A DNA stretch of 64,000 nucleotides from Bacteroidales bacterium. GTDB lineage: Bacteria > Bacteroidota > Bacteroidia > Bacteroidales > WCHB1-69. Shown in pieces: positions 1 through 8,385 of this stretch. The DNA lies in contig JAKSMG010000003.1 of assembly GCA_024400755.1 (NCBI GenBank), positions 112,596 through 176,595 of the forward strand, given 5' to 3'. A program made the translations under genes and the position numbers. Numbering within the stretch: position 1 is the first letter of the stretch; each line of letters starts with the position of its first letter. Under the pieces are notes generated by a model. It saw only the letters and a list, made by a program, of their open reading frames with translations. It did no database searches and was not told where the DNA came from.

Positions 1-364
1 TGATATACAAATTATACACGGAGTCGGTGTAACTGTATGTGTTGATTAAGGTTTCGGACATATCAATGGATAGGCGATTATCGGCAGCCATTAAGTCATT
101 CAGCATAGTGCCGATGGTGATGATGCCGTTCCAGCGGTAACCGTATGCCAGACCGATTTCCGTATCTTGGCACCAATAAAACACAATGACGGCTTCATTT
201 GTACCATTTCCAACCCAAAATTGGATGTCAGAAGAGGGAAAATCGGTCATGTTTCGATTGTGATTGACAGGATGCTGTGCCATATAGGCACGAGCAGATT
301 CGTTTTGGGCAAAAATTGGACAACAAAGTGCCAATGCCAGCAAGAAAGTTAGAGTTTTTTTCAT
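1..364 (-). CDS. Secreted protein, B12-riboswitch controlled (3' end outside window)
   Basis: Reading leftward from an ATG at 362-364 there are about 121 codons without a stop before the window edge. The product begins with a clear signal peptide (Lys-Lys, a leucine/alanine-rich core, then Pro-Ile-Phe-Ala-Gln as the likely cleavage region), so it is exported. The mature part contains the segment FWVGNGTNEAVIVFYW followed by a GLAYGYRWNG motif. I recognise this as a pattern of small secreted proteins in Bacteroidota but cannot attach a proven function. The gene lies directly downstream of a cobalamin riboswitch, so a role in B12 or corrinoid capture at the cell surface is a reasonable inference. 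The C-terminal part is not visible. Confidence 0.8.
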   Translation of the reverse strand, partial: MKKTLTFLLALALCCPIFAQNESARAYMAQHPVNHNRNMTDFPSSDIQFWVGNGTNEAVIVFYWCQDTEIGLAYGYRWNGIITIGTMLNDLMAADNRLSIDMSETLINTYSYTDSVYNLYI

Positions 365-429
365 AGTATTAGTTTTTGGTTATTAATCCCGATAACTCTC
401 TGTGAAAAAACTCGAAAGGAGGAAACAGT

Positions 430-665
430 CTTGAGGGTAACCCGTCAATCGTTCTGTAGGCCTATCTCCCGAGGTCATCACAACTTTTGTGAATCATTGA
501 CAGGTTTTCTGACTCGTTTCCCTTTTTTAGGCGCCTTCCCACCAGTTTTTCAACCGACAGTGACATCTTGCCTAAAGGATGATGAAACTCACAGCAGCGG
601 GTACTGTACAGGATTTTCACCTGTTTCCCTCACGAATTTTAGCGTACTAAAATTCTCATCAAATC
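430..665 (-). promoter_or_regulatory. Cobalamin (B12) riboswitch
   Basis: Read on the minus strand, the leader carries the conserved B12 box (GGGAAACAGGTG, AATCCTG, then CAG-ACCCGC-CTGTGAG) at about 588-633. Further downstream comes GTCAGAAAACCTGTCAATG at about 496-515, which matches the family's distal GCCAGGAGACCTGCC element. Spacing and order fit the cobalamin riboswitch class. It ends about 65-130 bases before the start of the secreted protein at 364 and should repress that gene when cobalamin is present. The exact outer limits are estimated. Confidence 0.9.
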
Positions 666-799
666 ATCGCGGCAAAAATACAAAAAAAATTCATTGGAGA
701 CATTGAAAATGAAAAATTTTTTAGTAAATCAAGATTTATGTTAACTTTTGGCTGTTTACAAAAATAAGATAATAGCAACGATATGTCAATTTAAAGCAG

Positions 800-807
800 T
801 ACTTTTG
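800..807 (+). promoter_or_regulatory. Bacteroidota -7 promoter element
   Basis: TACTTTTG fits the TAnnTTTG consensus of the Bacteroidota housekeeping sigma factor and lies 40 bases before the ATG at 847. No clear TTTG -33 element is seen at the usual spacing. Confidence 0.5.
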
Positions 808-846
808 TAGATTAGATTATTCAATAACAACTTAAAAATTATAATT

Positions 847-1422
847 ATGAAAAAAATCAGTATCATTTTGTTGACTTTAGTTATGGGATTTTCTGTAGCT
901 GTTAACGCACAAGCACCTTACAAACACAGTGTGGGTGGAACTTTGGGAACAATGGAAGCATTTTCCTACAAGACTTTCTTCACCAATCATTTAACCTTAG
1001 ATTTGAATGCCGGCTACAAATTCACTGTAGGTCCAGCCGCTTATTGTATCAATGGTATTAAAGGCAGTTACAACACTACCATTTTCCCCAGCACTATTGA
1101 AGTAAATCCAAATCTCGAATATGAATCCACTACCGGTAAAAGTGGTTTACTTTGGTTCATTGGTGGCGGTTTGAGCTTAGGTTATTGTCCAAACGTTGCT
1201 ATTGTAGATAAATCTCTCAACCGTGGTTGGGGTTTTGCCAGAACCAACTGGGGCAAATTTGGTGTGAATGCCATCGGTGGTATTGAATACAAATTTAATT
1301 TCCCTATGACCCTGCAGGTAGATTTCAGACCTGGTTATGGTTTATTATTTGATGGCAGCAAGGAAACCATCAGTTATTTTGATTGGGCTCTTTGCGTAGG
1401 CGTAAGATACTGCTTACACTAA
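847..1422 (+). CDS. Secreted putative outer-membrane beta-barrel protein
   Basis: This 191-residue protein has an N-terminal signal peptide (Met-Lys-Lys, hydrophobic core, cleavage near Val-Asn-Ala-Gln at about residue 22). The mature part is rich in Gly, Tyr, Phe and Asn in alternating patterns, for example a GGGLSLGYCPN stretch and a final strand ending VGVRYCLH. This is typical of small 8-stranded outer-membrane barrels of Bacteroidota. No enzymatic motif is visible and no specific family can be named. It stands alone between the divergent B12-controlled gene and a strong terminator at 1442, so it is probably monocistronic. Confidence 0.75.
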   Translation: MKKISIILLTLVMGFSVAVNAQAPYKHSVGGTLGTMEAFSYKTFFTNHLTLDLNAGYKFTVGPAAYCINGIKGSYNTTIFPSTIEVNPNLEYESTTGKSGLLWFIGGGLSLGYCPNVAIVDKSLNRGWGFARTNWGKFGVNAIGGIEYKFNFPMTLQVDFRPGYGLLFDGSKETISYFDWALCVGVRYCLH

Positions 1423-1441
1423 TCCAACGTGTAAATTGATA

Positions 1442-1484
1442 AAAGAGAGGGTGACTATTGTTTAGTCACCCTCTCTTTTTTTTT
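1442..1484 (+). terminator. Rho-independent terminator
   Basis: A stem of about 14 bp, AGAGAGGGTGACTA pairing with TAGTCACCCTCTCT around a short loop, is followed by a run of nine or more T. It sits 20 bases after the stop of the gene at 847-1422. Confidence 0.9.
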
Positions 1485-1649
1485 GCAATTACAGGACAGC
1501 GCTTTGATAACCTTTTTTATTGCTGTCCGCTAAACTTTAATAAACATTCGGAATTATTCCCTTTGATCGTGCATAAGACCGACTTTTTTTGTAACAGTTA
1601 TTTTTCCCGTTACTTTCTTTGCTACCCCAAAGAGTAGAACTTAAATGAT

Positions 1650-1679
1650 AAAAAAAGGGCTGGCTTTGAAGCCAGCCCC
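1650..1679 (-). terminator. Terminator of the OmpA-like lipoprotein gene
   Basis: GGGCTGGC at 1657-1664 pairs with GCCAGCCC at 1671-1678. On the minus strand the hairpin is followed by a run of T (1650-1656). It lies just beyond the stop codon at 1687. Confidence 0.85.
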
Positions 1680-1686
1680 GAAATTT

Positions 1687-3516
1687 TTATTTTACCAAAT
1701 TTTGGAATTCTGTCGTTTGTTTGTATTTCTTAAACTCGGCATCTCTTTTAGCTTTATTTTTATATTTGGCATTCTTTTCAATGGCAATGCCCAAATTCTT
1801 ATAAAGACCCAATTCATCAGCAGTACGAGCGGCCAAGATCGCTTTTAAATAAGCCACTTTGGCATCTGGTTCCGCAATGCATTCCAAAGTAACCTTGGCA
1901 GCTGCATAATCCTTTCTCAAAATTTGTGTCAAGGCGGTATTGTAGTCACATTTAGCACCACTCAACGATTGGCCGGCACCTTCAAAATCACCTTCCAAAA
2001 TCTTAAACATAGCCGTGTTGTATGACTGATTAACAGGATTTACGGCAGCTTTTTGAGAATCTTGGAATAATTGTTTGGCATCCGCAATATTGCCCGCAAA
2101 GAAAGCGGAAATGGCTTTGTTGTTTAAAATAATGCCGTTATCTGGAGAAATAGCAGCCGCTTTGTTCAACAAGTTGTCGGCTTCATTTAAATAATCTGCA
2201 TTACCTGTTGTATAATAATCATTTAATCTTAATGCTGCCAAATTATTATAAGCTCTCCAATCATTCTCATATTGAGCTTCATTGATGATTGCAGAATAGA
2301 TATCAGCCTTGGTGGCATTGCTCTTCGCCATAGAAGCAGCATACAGTCTTTCGTTCAGATTTAATTTTGAAGGATCTGACAAAGCCAATTGTGCGATTTC
2401 CTGATCATTGTATTGGTTTTTCTTGTAAACCAGGGAAATTTCTGCACGACGCAAAGGAGGAAGAATTTGATCGGCTACCTCATTATAAATATCCGTCATT
2501 TCTCTAATTCTTTGTTCGCGAAGCGTGTTATTGGGTTGGGATCTTACCACATTCAAAATCTTATTTCTTTCTGGAATATTGGATTTTTCGATAGCGGCTT
2601 CAAAACCATTCCAGTCTTCACCATTAGCATTGTTTTCAAATGCCAATTCCGGTTTCTTAAAATCTTTGACCTTAATTTTATTATCTTTACAATATTGCTT
2701 AATATACTTATCATATTGTTCATTGAACCATTTTTTGCCTTGTTCAAAACGACGTTCTGACAAACCCTGGTTATTAGATTCCTCACCTTCTGGAGAAGCC
2801 CAGCCGGAAATAATCACTTTTTGAATTTCACCACCTTTATTCAAAAATTCCACCAAGTTCTTGATGGCCGTTTTAGCCTCGTTGCTCTTGTTGAGCTTGT
2901 TGTTCCAGTTCATAGTGGAACTATTCACTTCAAAGTAAATGACACCCGTTTCGGTTTCAAATTCTTCCTTATAATTATGAGACCCAAACAAGAAATAAGT
3001 ACCTTTGTTGTCGGCATTGTCGGCCAATCTTGGCGTCATATCGGTTAAGGAAGAAGTATTGGAAACACCATCTCCTAAAACGCGGTCGGGAGAAAAAATC
3101 TGACTTTTCTTTCCAAGCGCCGCCTTGGTTTGAGCAATAATTTCGCCATCTTGAAGTGCGTCATTGTAATCAAAACTGCCAGTCTTTGTAAAAGTACCAC
3201 CTGCCTTGTAAGGAATTGTGATTCCACTTACTTTGGATTTTTCTCCCACCAAAGTGATAGGTTCCAATTGACCTAAAACTTCACCTGTGGCCGATTTCAA
3301 AGTCGGTTGGATAGTTACATCCGCTTTTTTCTTCATATATTTCGGTGGAATCGTACCTTTGATGGTATATTCCACTTTTCCGCCTTTGTTTTCCAAATCC
3401 GGATTATTAAGGGTGATGGACACTTCAGGATAACGCTTTGCCATTTTCTGCAAACCGCAACCCGCTAAAATTAAGGCTGATAAAGCCAAAACGAAAATGA
3501 GACTTCTTGATTTCAT
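1687..3516 (-). CDS. OmpA-like domain and TPR lipoprotein
   Basis: The ATG at 3516 gives a 609-residue protein with a lipoprotein signal (hydrophobic core ending LILAGC, Cys at about 20). A start further upstream would overlap the promoter at 3558-3565. Residues 35-160 look like a beta-sandwich. At about residues 190-330 there is an OmpA-like fold: a VIYFEVNSS strand and the signature ISGWASPEGEES followed by LSERR, which in this family contacts peptidoglycan. The C-terminal part (about 400-600) is helical with TPR-like repeats rich in Ala and Asn. The protein is probably anchored in the outer membrane facing the periplasm and links envelope to wall. The SPEGEE form of the motif is typical of Bacteroidales OmpA-like lipoproteins. 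Confidence 0.8.
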   Translation of the reverse strand: MKSRSLIFVLALSALILAGCGLQKMAKRYPEVSITLNNPDLENKGGKVEYTIKGTIPPKYMKKKADVTIQPTLKSATGEVLGQLEPITLVGEKSKVSGITIPYKAGGTFTKTGSFDYNDALQDGEIIAQTKAALGKKSQIFSPDRVLGDGVSNTSSLTDMTPRLADNADNKGTYFLFGSHNYKEEFETETGVIYFEVNSSTMNWNNKLNKSNEAKTAIKNLVEFLNKGGEIQKVIISGWASPEGEESNNQGLSERRFEQGKKWFNEQYDKYIKQYCKDNKIKVKDFKKPELAFENNANGEDWNGFEAAIEKSNIPERNKILNVVRSQPNNTLREQRIREMTDIYNEVADQILPPLRRAEISLVYKKNQYNDQEIAQLALSDPSKLNLNERLYAASMAKSNATKADIYSAIINEAQYENDWRAYNNLAALRLNDYYTTGNADYLNEADNLLNKAAAISPDNGIILNNKAISAFFAGNIADAKQLFQDSQKAAVNPVNQSYNTAMFKILEGDFEGAGQSLSGAKCDYNTALTQILRKDYAAAKVTLECIAEPDAKVAYLKAILAARTADELGLYKNLGIAIEKNAKYKNKAKRDAEFKKYKQTTEFQNLVK

Positions 3517-3557
3517 TGTATAATTGTTTTTGTTGTGTTTTTTACAAATAACTTTTG

Positions 3558-3565
3558 CAAAAATA
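3558..3565 (-). promoter_or_regulatory. Promoter -7 element
   Basis: TATTTTTG on the minus strand, 41 bases upstream of the ATG at 3516, matches TAnnTTTG and supports that start codon. Confidence 0.6.
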
Positions 3566-3681
3566 CGCATTTTCAATCAAATTTCACACTTATTTTTTCA
3601 AAAATTCATTGAAAATATAAATATGCTTATTCAAAAAAATTATATTTCTTTTTTTACGTAAATATCTGTCCAACTTTTCAT

Positions 3682-3689
3682 TATTTTTG
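3682..3689 (+). promoter_or_regulatory. Promoter -7 element of the apbE-like gene
   Basis: TATTTTTG matches TAnnTTTG and ends 20 bases before the ATG at 3710. Confidence 0.6.
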
Positions 3690-3709
3690 CTCCATAATTT
3701 TCTTATAAA

Positions 3710-4684
3710 ATGAAGCTGAAAAAATTCTTATTCTTAGTAGTCCTGTTTTTGGGATTAACGGCTTGTAGTGATTTGCAATTTCAACACATTGACGGCAACG
3801 CTTTTGGCACCTATTACGCCGTGACCTACAAAGGCAAGGAAAACCCAAAACTACAACATTCCATTGATTCTATTTTAAACGAAATAAACGCCACTTTTTC
3901 CATTTTCAACGATTCTTCCATTATTTCAAAAGTTAATAATAATCAGGAAGTTACACTCAATAGTGATTTTATCGAAGTTTTTAATATCGCACAACAAATC
4001 AGCCGGGAAACCGGTGGCGCCTTTGAAATGACCATCGGTCCGTTAGTTAATCTTTGGGGCTTCGGCAAGGAAAATCGCGACACCAACATCACACAAACAC
4101 AAATCGATTCCGTACTTCAATTAATCGGCTACCACAAAATCAGCATTCAAAATCAACAAGTCGTCAAGGAAAATCCTGCCATTCGACTTGATTTCAACGC
4201 ATTGGCAAAAGGTTATGCCGTAGATAAAGTAGCCGAATTTTTAGTATCGCAAGGTTATAAGGATTGTCTGGTCGATATTGGCGGAGAAATTGTGGCCAAA
4301 GGGAAAAAATACCACGACGAGATGTGGAACATCGGGGTTCAGGAACCTACCGAAACCCGTGACGGAGAAATACGCTCGGCACAAACCTTTCACTTATGCG
4401 ACCAGGCCACGGCCACTTCCGGCAATTATCGAAATTATTTCGAGGAAAACGGACAGCGTTATACCCACATCATCAATCCGCATACGGGACATCCTGAAAA
4501 AAGCAACTTGCTCAGTGTCACCGTCATTGCCGACCGCTGCGTTACGGCAGACGCATACGCCACGGCCTTTATGGTGATGGGCAGAGAAAAAAGCAAAAAA
4601 TTCTTGAAAAATCATCCGGAAATCACTTGCATTTTCATTTACGACCATCACGGAGAATATAAATTGGAGGTTTGTCCAAAATAA
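3710..4684 (+). CDS. apbE: FAD:protein FMN transferase (ApbE family lipoprotein)
   Basis: ApbE attaches FMN covalently to Thr/Ser of exported flavoproteins such as Na+-NQR and Rnf subunits, using FAD and Mg2+. The 324-residue protein has a lipobox (LTAC, Cys19). Family motifs are present in order: FEMTIGPLVNLWGFG (about 105-119), DFNALAKGYAVD (161-172), the DIGGE motif (189-193), ATSGNYRNY (235-243), HIINPHTG (253-260), and the metal-site segment around Asp281 in ADAYATAFMVMG. Length and motif order are normal for the family. It should act in the periplasm, anchored to a membrane. No flavoprotein target is encoded next to it. Confidence 0.95.
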   Translation: MKLKKFLFLVVLFLGLTACSDLQFQHIDGNAFGTYYAVTYKGKENPKLQHSIDSILNEINATFSIFNDSSIISKVNNNQEVTLNSDFIEVFNIAQQISRETGGAFEMTIGPLVNLWGFGKENRDTNITQTQIDSVLQLIGYHKISIQNQQVVKENPAIRLDFNALAKGYAVDKVAEFLVSQGYKDCLVDIGGEIVAKGKKYHDEMWNIGVQEPTETRDGEIRSAQTFHLCDQATATSGNYRNYFEENGQRYTHIINPHTGHPEKSNLLSVTVIADRCVTADAYATAFMVMGREKSKKFLKNHPEITCIFIYDHHGEYKLEVCPK

Positions 4685-4771
4685 ATTTTTCAAACAACTT
4701 GTAATCAATACTTTACATTATTTTTTTCATAAAAAAAGAACGAAAACAACCTTATTTCGCAAATTTTTTCG

Positions 4772-4779
4772 TATCTTTG
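4772..4779 (+). promoter_or_regulatory. Promoter -7 element
   Basis: TATCTTTG, a strong match to TAnnTTTG, lies 25 bases before the ATG at 4805. Confidence 0.65.
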
Positions 4780-4804
4780 CACTTTAATAGTATATCACAA
4801 AAAT

Positions 4805-5035
4805 ATGAAAAAGGGCAAGTTAACATATTTCTCATTTTTAGTAATTACAGTTTTTGCGGTACTTGCTATCGTATTTTCTTCTTGTTCGGCACAAAAGAAA
4901 TACGGACAAAGCGTTCACAAAAATTCACATTACCAACGTGTAAGGGTTAAACAAGCCAAATGGAACACCACTACTTCCACTTCTACCACCTACTACATCA
5001 AAAAACAGAAACAGCCAAAGCGATATAATCCGTAA
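4805..5035 (+). CDS. Small basic lipoprotein, unknown function
   Basis: The 76-residue product has a lipoprotein signal (long hydrophobic segment, then Ser-Ser-Cys at about residue 27). The short mature tail is basic and rich in Lys, Arg, Thr and Tyr. A clear promoter precedes it, and the peptidoglycan hydrolase gene starts 36 bases after its stop, so the two are probably co-transcribed. I recognise no family. The charge of the tail would suit contact with the cell wall or LPS, but that is inference. Confidence 0.7.
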   Translation: MKKGKLTYFSFLVITVFAVLAIVFSSCSAQKKYGQSVHKNSHYQRVRVKQAKWNTTTSTSTTYYIKKQKQPKRYNP

Positions 5036-5071
5036 TTGTCTGTTTTTCTATTATTTACAAATTAATTTAGT

Positions 5072-6025
5072 ATGAAACTGAAATTTCATTTATTTATATT
5101 TTGCGTCCTGACTTTAAGCCTTCCTTTTGGCATTTTCGCACAGGAAGACAATAGTCTGAAATTCAACACCGTTGACGGTATTCCCGTGATGGATGAGGAA
5201 TTGGAATTTGACACGGCCGGCTTTATGTTGGACACCATTGAATCGGGCTATTTCGACAAAATTGACATTAACGTCGCCCCTATCCTATTCCTTTATTTCA
5301 AATGGATGCCCGGCTTCGGCACCTACGAAGACTTTAATATTGCCGCCGTGCATTACAGACACCATACCACGGCCCCTGCCGACACCCTGGTATTGGGAAA
5401 GTACGTTCACCCGGCCCCGTTTAAGGTCAATTCAAAATACGGATGGCGGCGGCGTAGAATGCACCGCGGCGTTGATATGGCCTACCCAATGGGAACACCC
5501 GTGGTGGCTGCTTTTGACGGCATTGTTAGAATTTCTAAAAGCGGTGCCGGCGGCTATGGCCAACTCATCGTTATCCGCCACGCCAATAAATTGGAAACCT
5601 ACTACGGCCACCTTTCACAACGCCTCGTCAACCCCGGACAAATGGTTCATGCCGGCGATACGATTGCCTTGGGCGGAAGCACAGGCCGCTCCACCGGTCC
5701 ACACCTCCACTTTGAAACCCGCTATCTCGGCTACGATTTTAACCCAAATAAAATCATCGACTTTGACAACTTTACCTTGGCTACCGACACCCTTTACACA
5801 AGCGGTTTCGCCGTCACATCGCAAAATTTGCTGGCCGAAAAAACCGCTAACGACGCCGTTAAGAAAAGCAGTAGCTCGGTAGGAAAAAGTTACCACAAAG
5901 TTCGCCGCGGCGAAACATTGGGCGGCATCGCCAGAAAATACCACACCTACGTTTCCACCCTTAAAAAACTCAACGGACTCCGCAGCGATTTCATTAGAGA
6001 AGGCCAAAGATTACGCGTAAGGTAA
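5072..6025 (+). CDS. Secreted M23 peptidase with C-terminal LysM
   Basis: This 317-residue murein endopeptidase candidate has a signal peptide (cleavage near Ile-Phe-Ala-Gln, about 24). Its LytM/M23 domain spans about 105-230. Zinc ligands are visible: His131 and Asp135 in HRGVD and His213 in HLHFE. The partner catalytic histidines are His180 (YYGHLS) and His211. The motif set is complete, so it should be active. A LysM domain (about 274-317, starting YHKVRRGETL) would hold it on peptidoglycan. It most likely cleaves stem-peptide crosslinks during growth or division. The small lipoprotein gene lies upstream and the FG-GAP gene starts 8 bases downstream. Confidence 0.93.
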   Translation: MKLKFHLFIFCVLTLSLPFGIFAQEDNSLKFNTVDGIPVMDEELEFDTAGFMLDTIESGYFDKIDINVAPILFLYFKWMPGFGTYEDFNIAAVHYRHHTTAPADTLVLGKYVHPAPFKVNSKYGWRRRRMHRGVDMAYPMGTPVVAAFDGIVRISKSGAGGYGQLIVIRHANKLETYYGHLSQRLVNPGQMVHAGDTIALGGSTGRSTGPHLHFETRYLGYDFNPNKIIDFDNFTLATDTLYTSGFAVTSQNLLAEKTANDAVKKSSSSVGKSYHKVRRGETLGGIARKYHTYVSTLKKLNGLRSDFIREGQRLRVR

Positions 6026-6033
6026 ATCTGGCT

Positions 6034-8217
6034 ATGAAACACATTTTCCCAATATATTTTCTCGCTGCCTTTTTCTGCTGCAACGCTTGCTTGGCTCAAA
6101 CTTTTTACCCCTTAGGGTTTCAACGAAATCAAAACATCCCAGTAATTCAAGAACACGACACACTGCATCTGGCTTGGGCAGGCGGTATGAACGGACTTTC
6201 TTTCTACTCCTTCGATTTGAACGCTGACGGAACCCAAGACCTAATCGCCTTTGAAAAAAACGGCAATCGACTGCTTCCTTTTATCCAAGAAAACAATCGT
6301 TGGACCTACCATCCCGAATATCGCCACTTCTTTCCGGAATTACACGACTGGGTTATCTTCAAAGACTATGACAATGACGGCAAAAAAGACATTTTTACAT
6401 ACGGACTTGCCGGCATCCGCGTATTCCATAATATTTCTGAACAAGAACTGCGCTTTGAACTCGCCTGTGAACAATTAAGTTCGTTTTATTACACCGATTA
6501 CAGCAATATTTATGCGTCACCCGACGACTACCTGGCCATCGACGACGTGGATGGTGATGGTGATTTGGACATTCTAAACTTTTGGGTCTTGGGAAAATAT
6601 GTCCATTATCAAAGAAATTACGCCGTGGAAAATAATTTTGCCAACGGCTATTTTGATTATAAATTGGAAGATGAATGCTGGGGCAAATTTTCCGAAGGTG
6701 CCGACAACAACGAAATCACCCTCTTTAGTTATTGCCAAGATAAAGCCGGAAATCAAACACGCCACGTCGGTTCGACAATGACGTTGACGGATTATAATCA
6801 AGACGGAACGAAAGACTTATTGCTTGGCGACATCGATTTCCCTCAAATAATTTTTTTAACCAATGGCGGCACGCCCTCGGAAGCACTGATGATTCATCAA
6901 ACTTCTAATTTTCCCAATGCCGAAAACCCCATTTCCTTGTTTTCTATGCCTTTGGTTTCATCCCTTGACATCGACGAAGATTCTTATGATGAATTTATTG
7001 TCTCGCCAGCCGATCCATCCTTGTCCAAATCACAAAATGTCAATAGCGTATGGTTATACGACTATGACGAAAACGCACAAGATTACCACTTAAATACAAG
7101 GTCGTTTCTGCAAGAAAAAATGATTGACTTGGGTTCCGGAGCTTATCCTGTTTTTTTTGATTGGAATAACGATGGACTTTTGGACTTGTTTGTTGGAAAT
7201 TTCGGCTATTACGATAGTTCTCAAAACATTAACGGATTTCTGACCTCATATTATTCATCCTGCATTGCCTATTTTGAAAACATTGGAAATGTTACCGATC
7301 CTGCTTTCCAATTAATAAGTTCTGATTTCCTTAATCTCAAGGAATTGAATTTACACGCCCTTTATCCTGCCTTCGGAGACATTGATAATGACGGACAAAA
7401 TGAGATTATTTGCGGACGTGATGACGGAACACTGCTATTGATAAAGAATAATCAGCTGGTTTATAATTTTTTGAATATTGATGTCGGAGATTTTGCAACA
7501 CCTCAACTTTTCGATATTAACCATGACGGAAAATTAGACTTACTGATTGGCAATCGTCGTGGCCAAATTCAATATTATCGAAACCTGTCAGCCAATCATC
7601 AAATTGATTTTCAATTACAAAACGCAACCTTAGGTAATGTGGATGTCCGCGATTACACAGCCTCCTATTTTGGTTTTGCCACTCCCTGTTTCTTTTCTAT
7701 GGACAACGAAACCAAACTGATTTGCGGAAACGAACAGGGAAAATTATTCTTTTATGACCATATTGACAATCACTTGGATGGAGATTTCGAATTGATAACC
7801 GACCACTTGGCTGAAAAAATAAACCACTCGAGCGCTATTCTTCACGAGGGAATTCGAGTTGGCGTGGCCATTGGAGATATTAATAACGATCATTATCCTG
7901 ATATGATAATCGGCAATTTTGCGGGAGGACTAAGTTATTTTGAAGGAAGTGAACCCTATCCTATGAACATTCATCCAGCAAACATCAATAAAATCAAGAT
8001 TTTTCCAAATCCTGCCCATACCGACGTTCAGATTGAAATAGAAGATAACTCCCCTCATTTCATTGAAATTTTTGACATCAACGGCAAACTAATTCGACAG
8101 TGGTCCACGACAAGTCAATGCAATAAATTAAATATTAGCGATTTAAAATCAGCCATATATTTAATTAAAATTAGTTCGGATTGTCAAATCCACTGGCAAA
8201 AACTAATCAAAAAATAA
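6034..8217 (+). CDS. FG-GAP repeat protein with T9SS type A sorting domain
   Basis: The 727-residue protein has a signal peptide (cleavage near Cys-Leu-Ala-Gln, about 22). Repeated calcium-loop motifs of the FG-GAP/VCBS type follow, such as DLNADGTQD, DYDNDGKKD, DVDGDGDLD, DYNQDGTKD, DIDNDGQNE, DINHDGKLD and DINNDHYPD, as in beta-propeller surface proteins. The last 75 residues are a type IX sorting domain: KIFPNPAHTDVQIEIE, then EIFDINGKLI, and an aliphatic, Lys-rich end. It is therefore exported through T9SS and attached or released at the surface. The ligand is unknown. It starts 8 bases after the M23 peptidase stop, suggesting one operon. Confidence 0.88.
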   Translation: MKHIFPIYFLAAFFCCNACLAQTFYPLGFQRNQNIPVIQEHDTLHLAWAGGMNGLSFYSFDLNADGTQDLIAFEKNGNRLLPFIQENNRWTYHPEYRHFFPELHDWVIFKDYDNDGKKDIFTYGLAGIRVFHNISEQELRFELACEQLSSFYYTDYSNIYASPDDYLAIDDVDGDGDLDILNFWVLGKYVHYQRNYAVENNFANGYFDYKLEDECWGKFSEGADNNEITLFSYCQDKAGNQTRHVGSTMTLTDYNQDGTKDLLLGDIDFPQIIFLTNGGTPSEALMIHQTSNFPNAENPISLFSMPLVSSLDIDEDSYDEFIVSPADPSLSKSQNVNSVWLYDYDENAQDYHLNTRSFLQEKMIDLGSGAYPVFFDWNNDGLLDLFVGNFGYYDSSQNINGFLTSYYSSCIAYFENIGNVTDPAFQLISSDFLNLKELNLHALYPAFGDIDNDGQNEIICGRDDGTLLLIKNNQLVYNFLNIDVGDFATPQLFDINHDGKLDLLIGNRRGQIQYYRNLSANHQIDFQLQNATLGNVDVRDYTASYFGFATPCFFSMDNETKLICGNEQGKLFFYDHIDNHLDGDFELITDHLAEKINHSSAILHEGIRVGVAIGDINNDHYPDMIIGNFAGGLSYFEGSEPYPMNIHPANINKIKIFPNPAHTDVQIEIEDNSPHFIEIFDINGKLIRQWSTTSQCNKLNISDLKSAIYLIKISSDCQIHWQKLIKK

Positions 8218-8258
8218 AATATTTTTCATTTTATTATATTTTCATTTATATTTTTTTG

Positions 8259-8266
8259 TATTTTTG
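8259..8266 (+). promoter_or_regulatory. Distal recA promoter P1, -7 element
   Basis: TATTTTTG matches TAnnTTTG. A transcript from here would carry the structured leader at 8273-8337 in front of recA. Confidence 0.5.
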
Positions 8267-8272
8267 CACTGA

Positions 8273-8337
8273 TTATCGCAGCAAAAAAAGTCAGGAATCG
8301 GCGCCATAATAATCCTGTCTGGAAATGTTTGCGATAA
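8273..8337 (+). promoter_or_regulatory. Structured leader / inverted repeat upstream of recA
   Basis: TTATCGCA (8273-8280) is perfectly complementary to TGCGATAA (8330-8337). Inside, CAGGA (8292-8296) can pair with TCCTG (8313-8317). The outer right arm overlaps the proximal promoter's TTTG. It could be an RNA fold or an operator-like palindrome; the sequence alone does not decide. I see no match to an SOS box I know for this phylum. Confidence 0.4.
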
Positions 8338-8357
8338 AGAAAAAAAGTGTATTTTTG
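8328..8357 (+). promoter_or_regulatory. Proximal recA promoter P2
   Basis: TTTG at 8328-8331, an 18-base spacer and TATTTTTG at 8350-8357 fit the Bacteroidota TTTG/TAnnTTTG promoter. It ends 28 bases before the recA ATG. Confidence 0.65.
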
Positions 8358-8385
8358 TATTTTATTTAATTTGAAAAAATCTACT

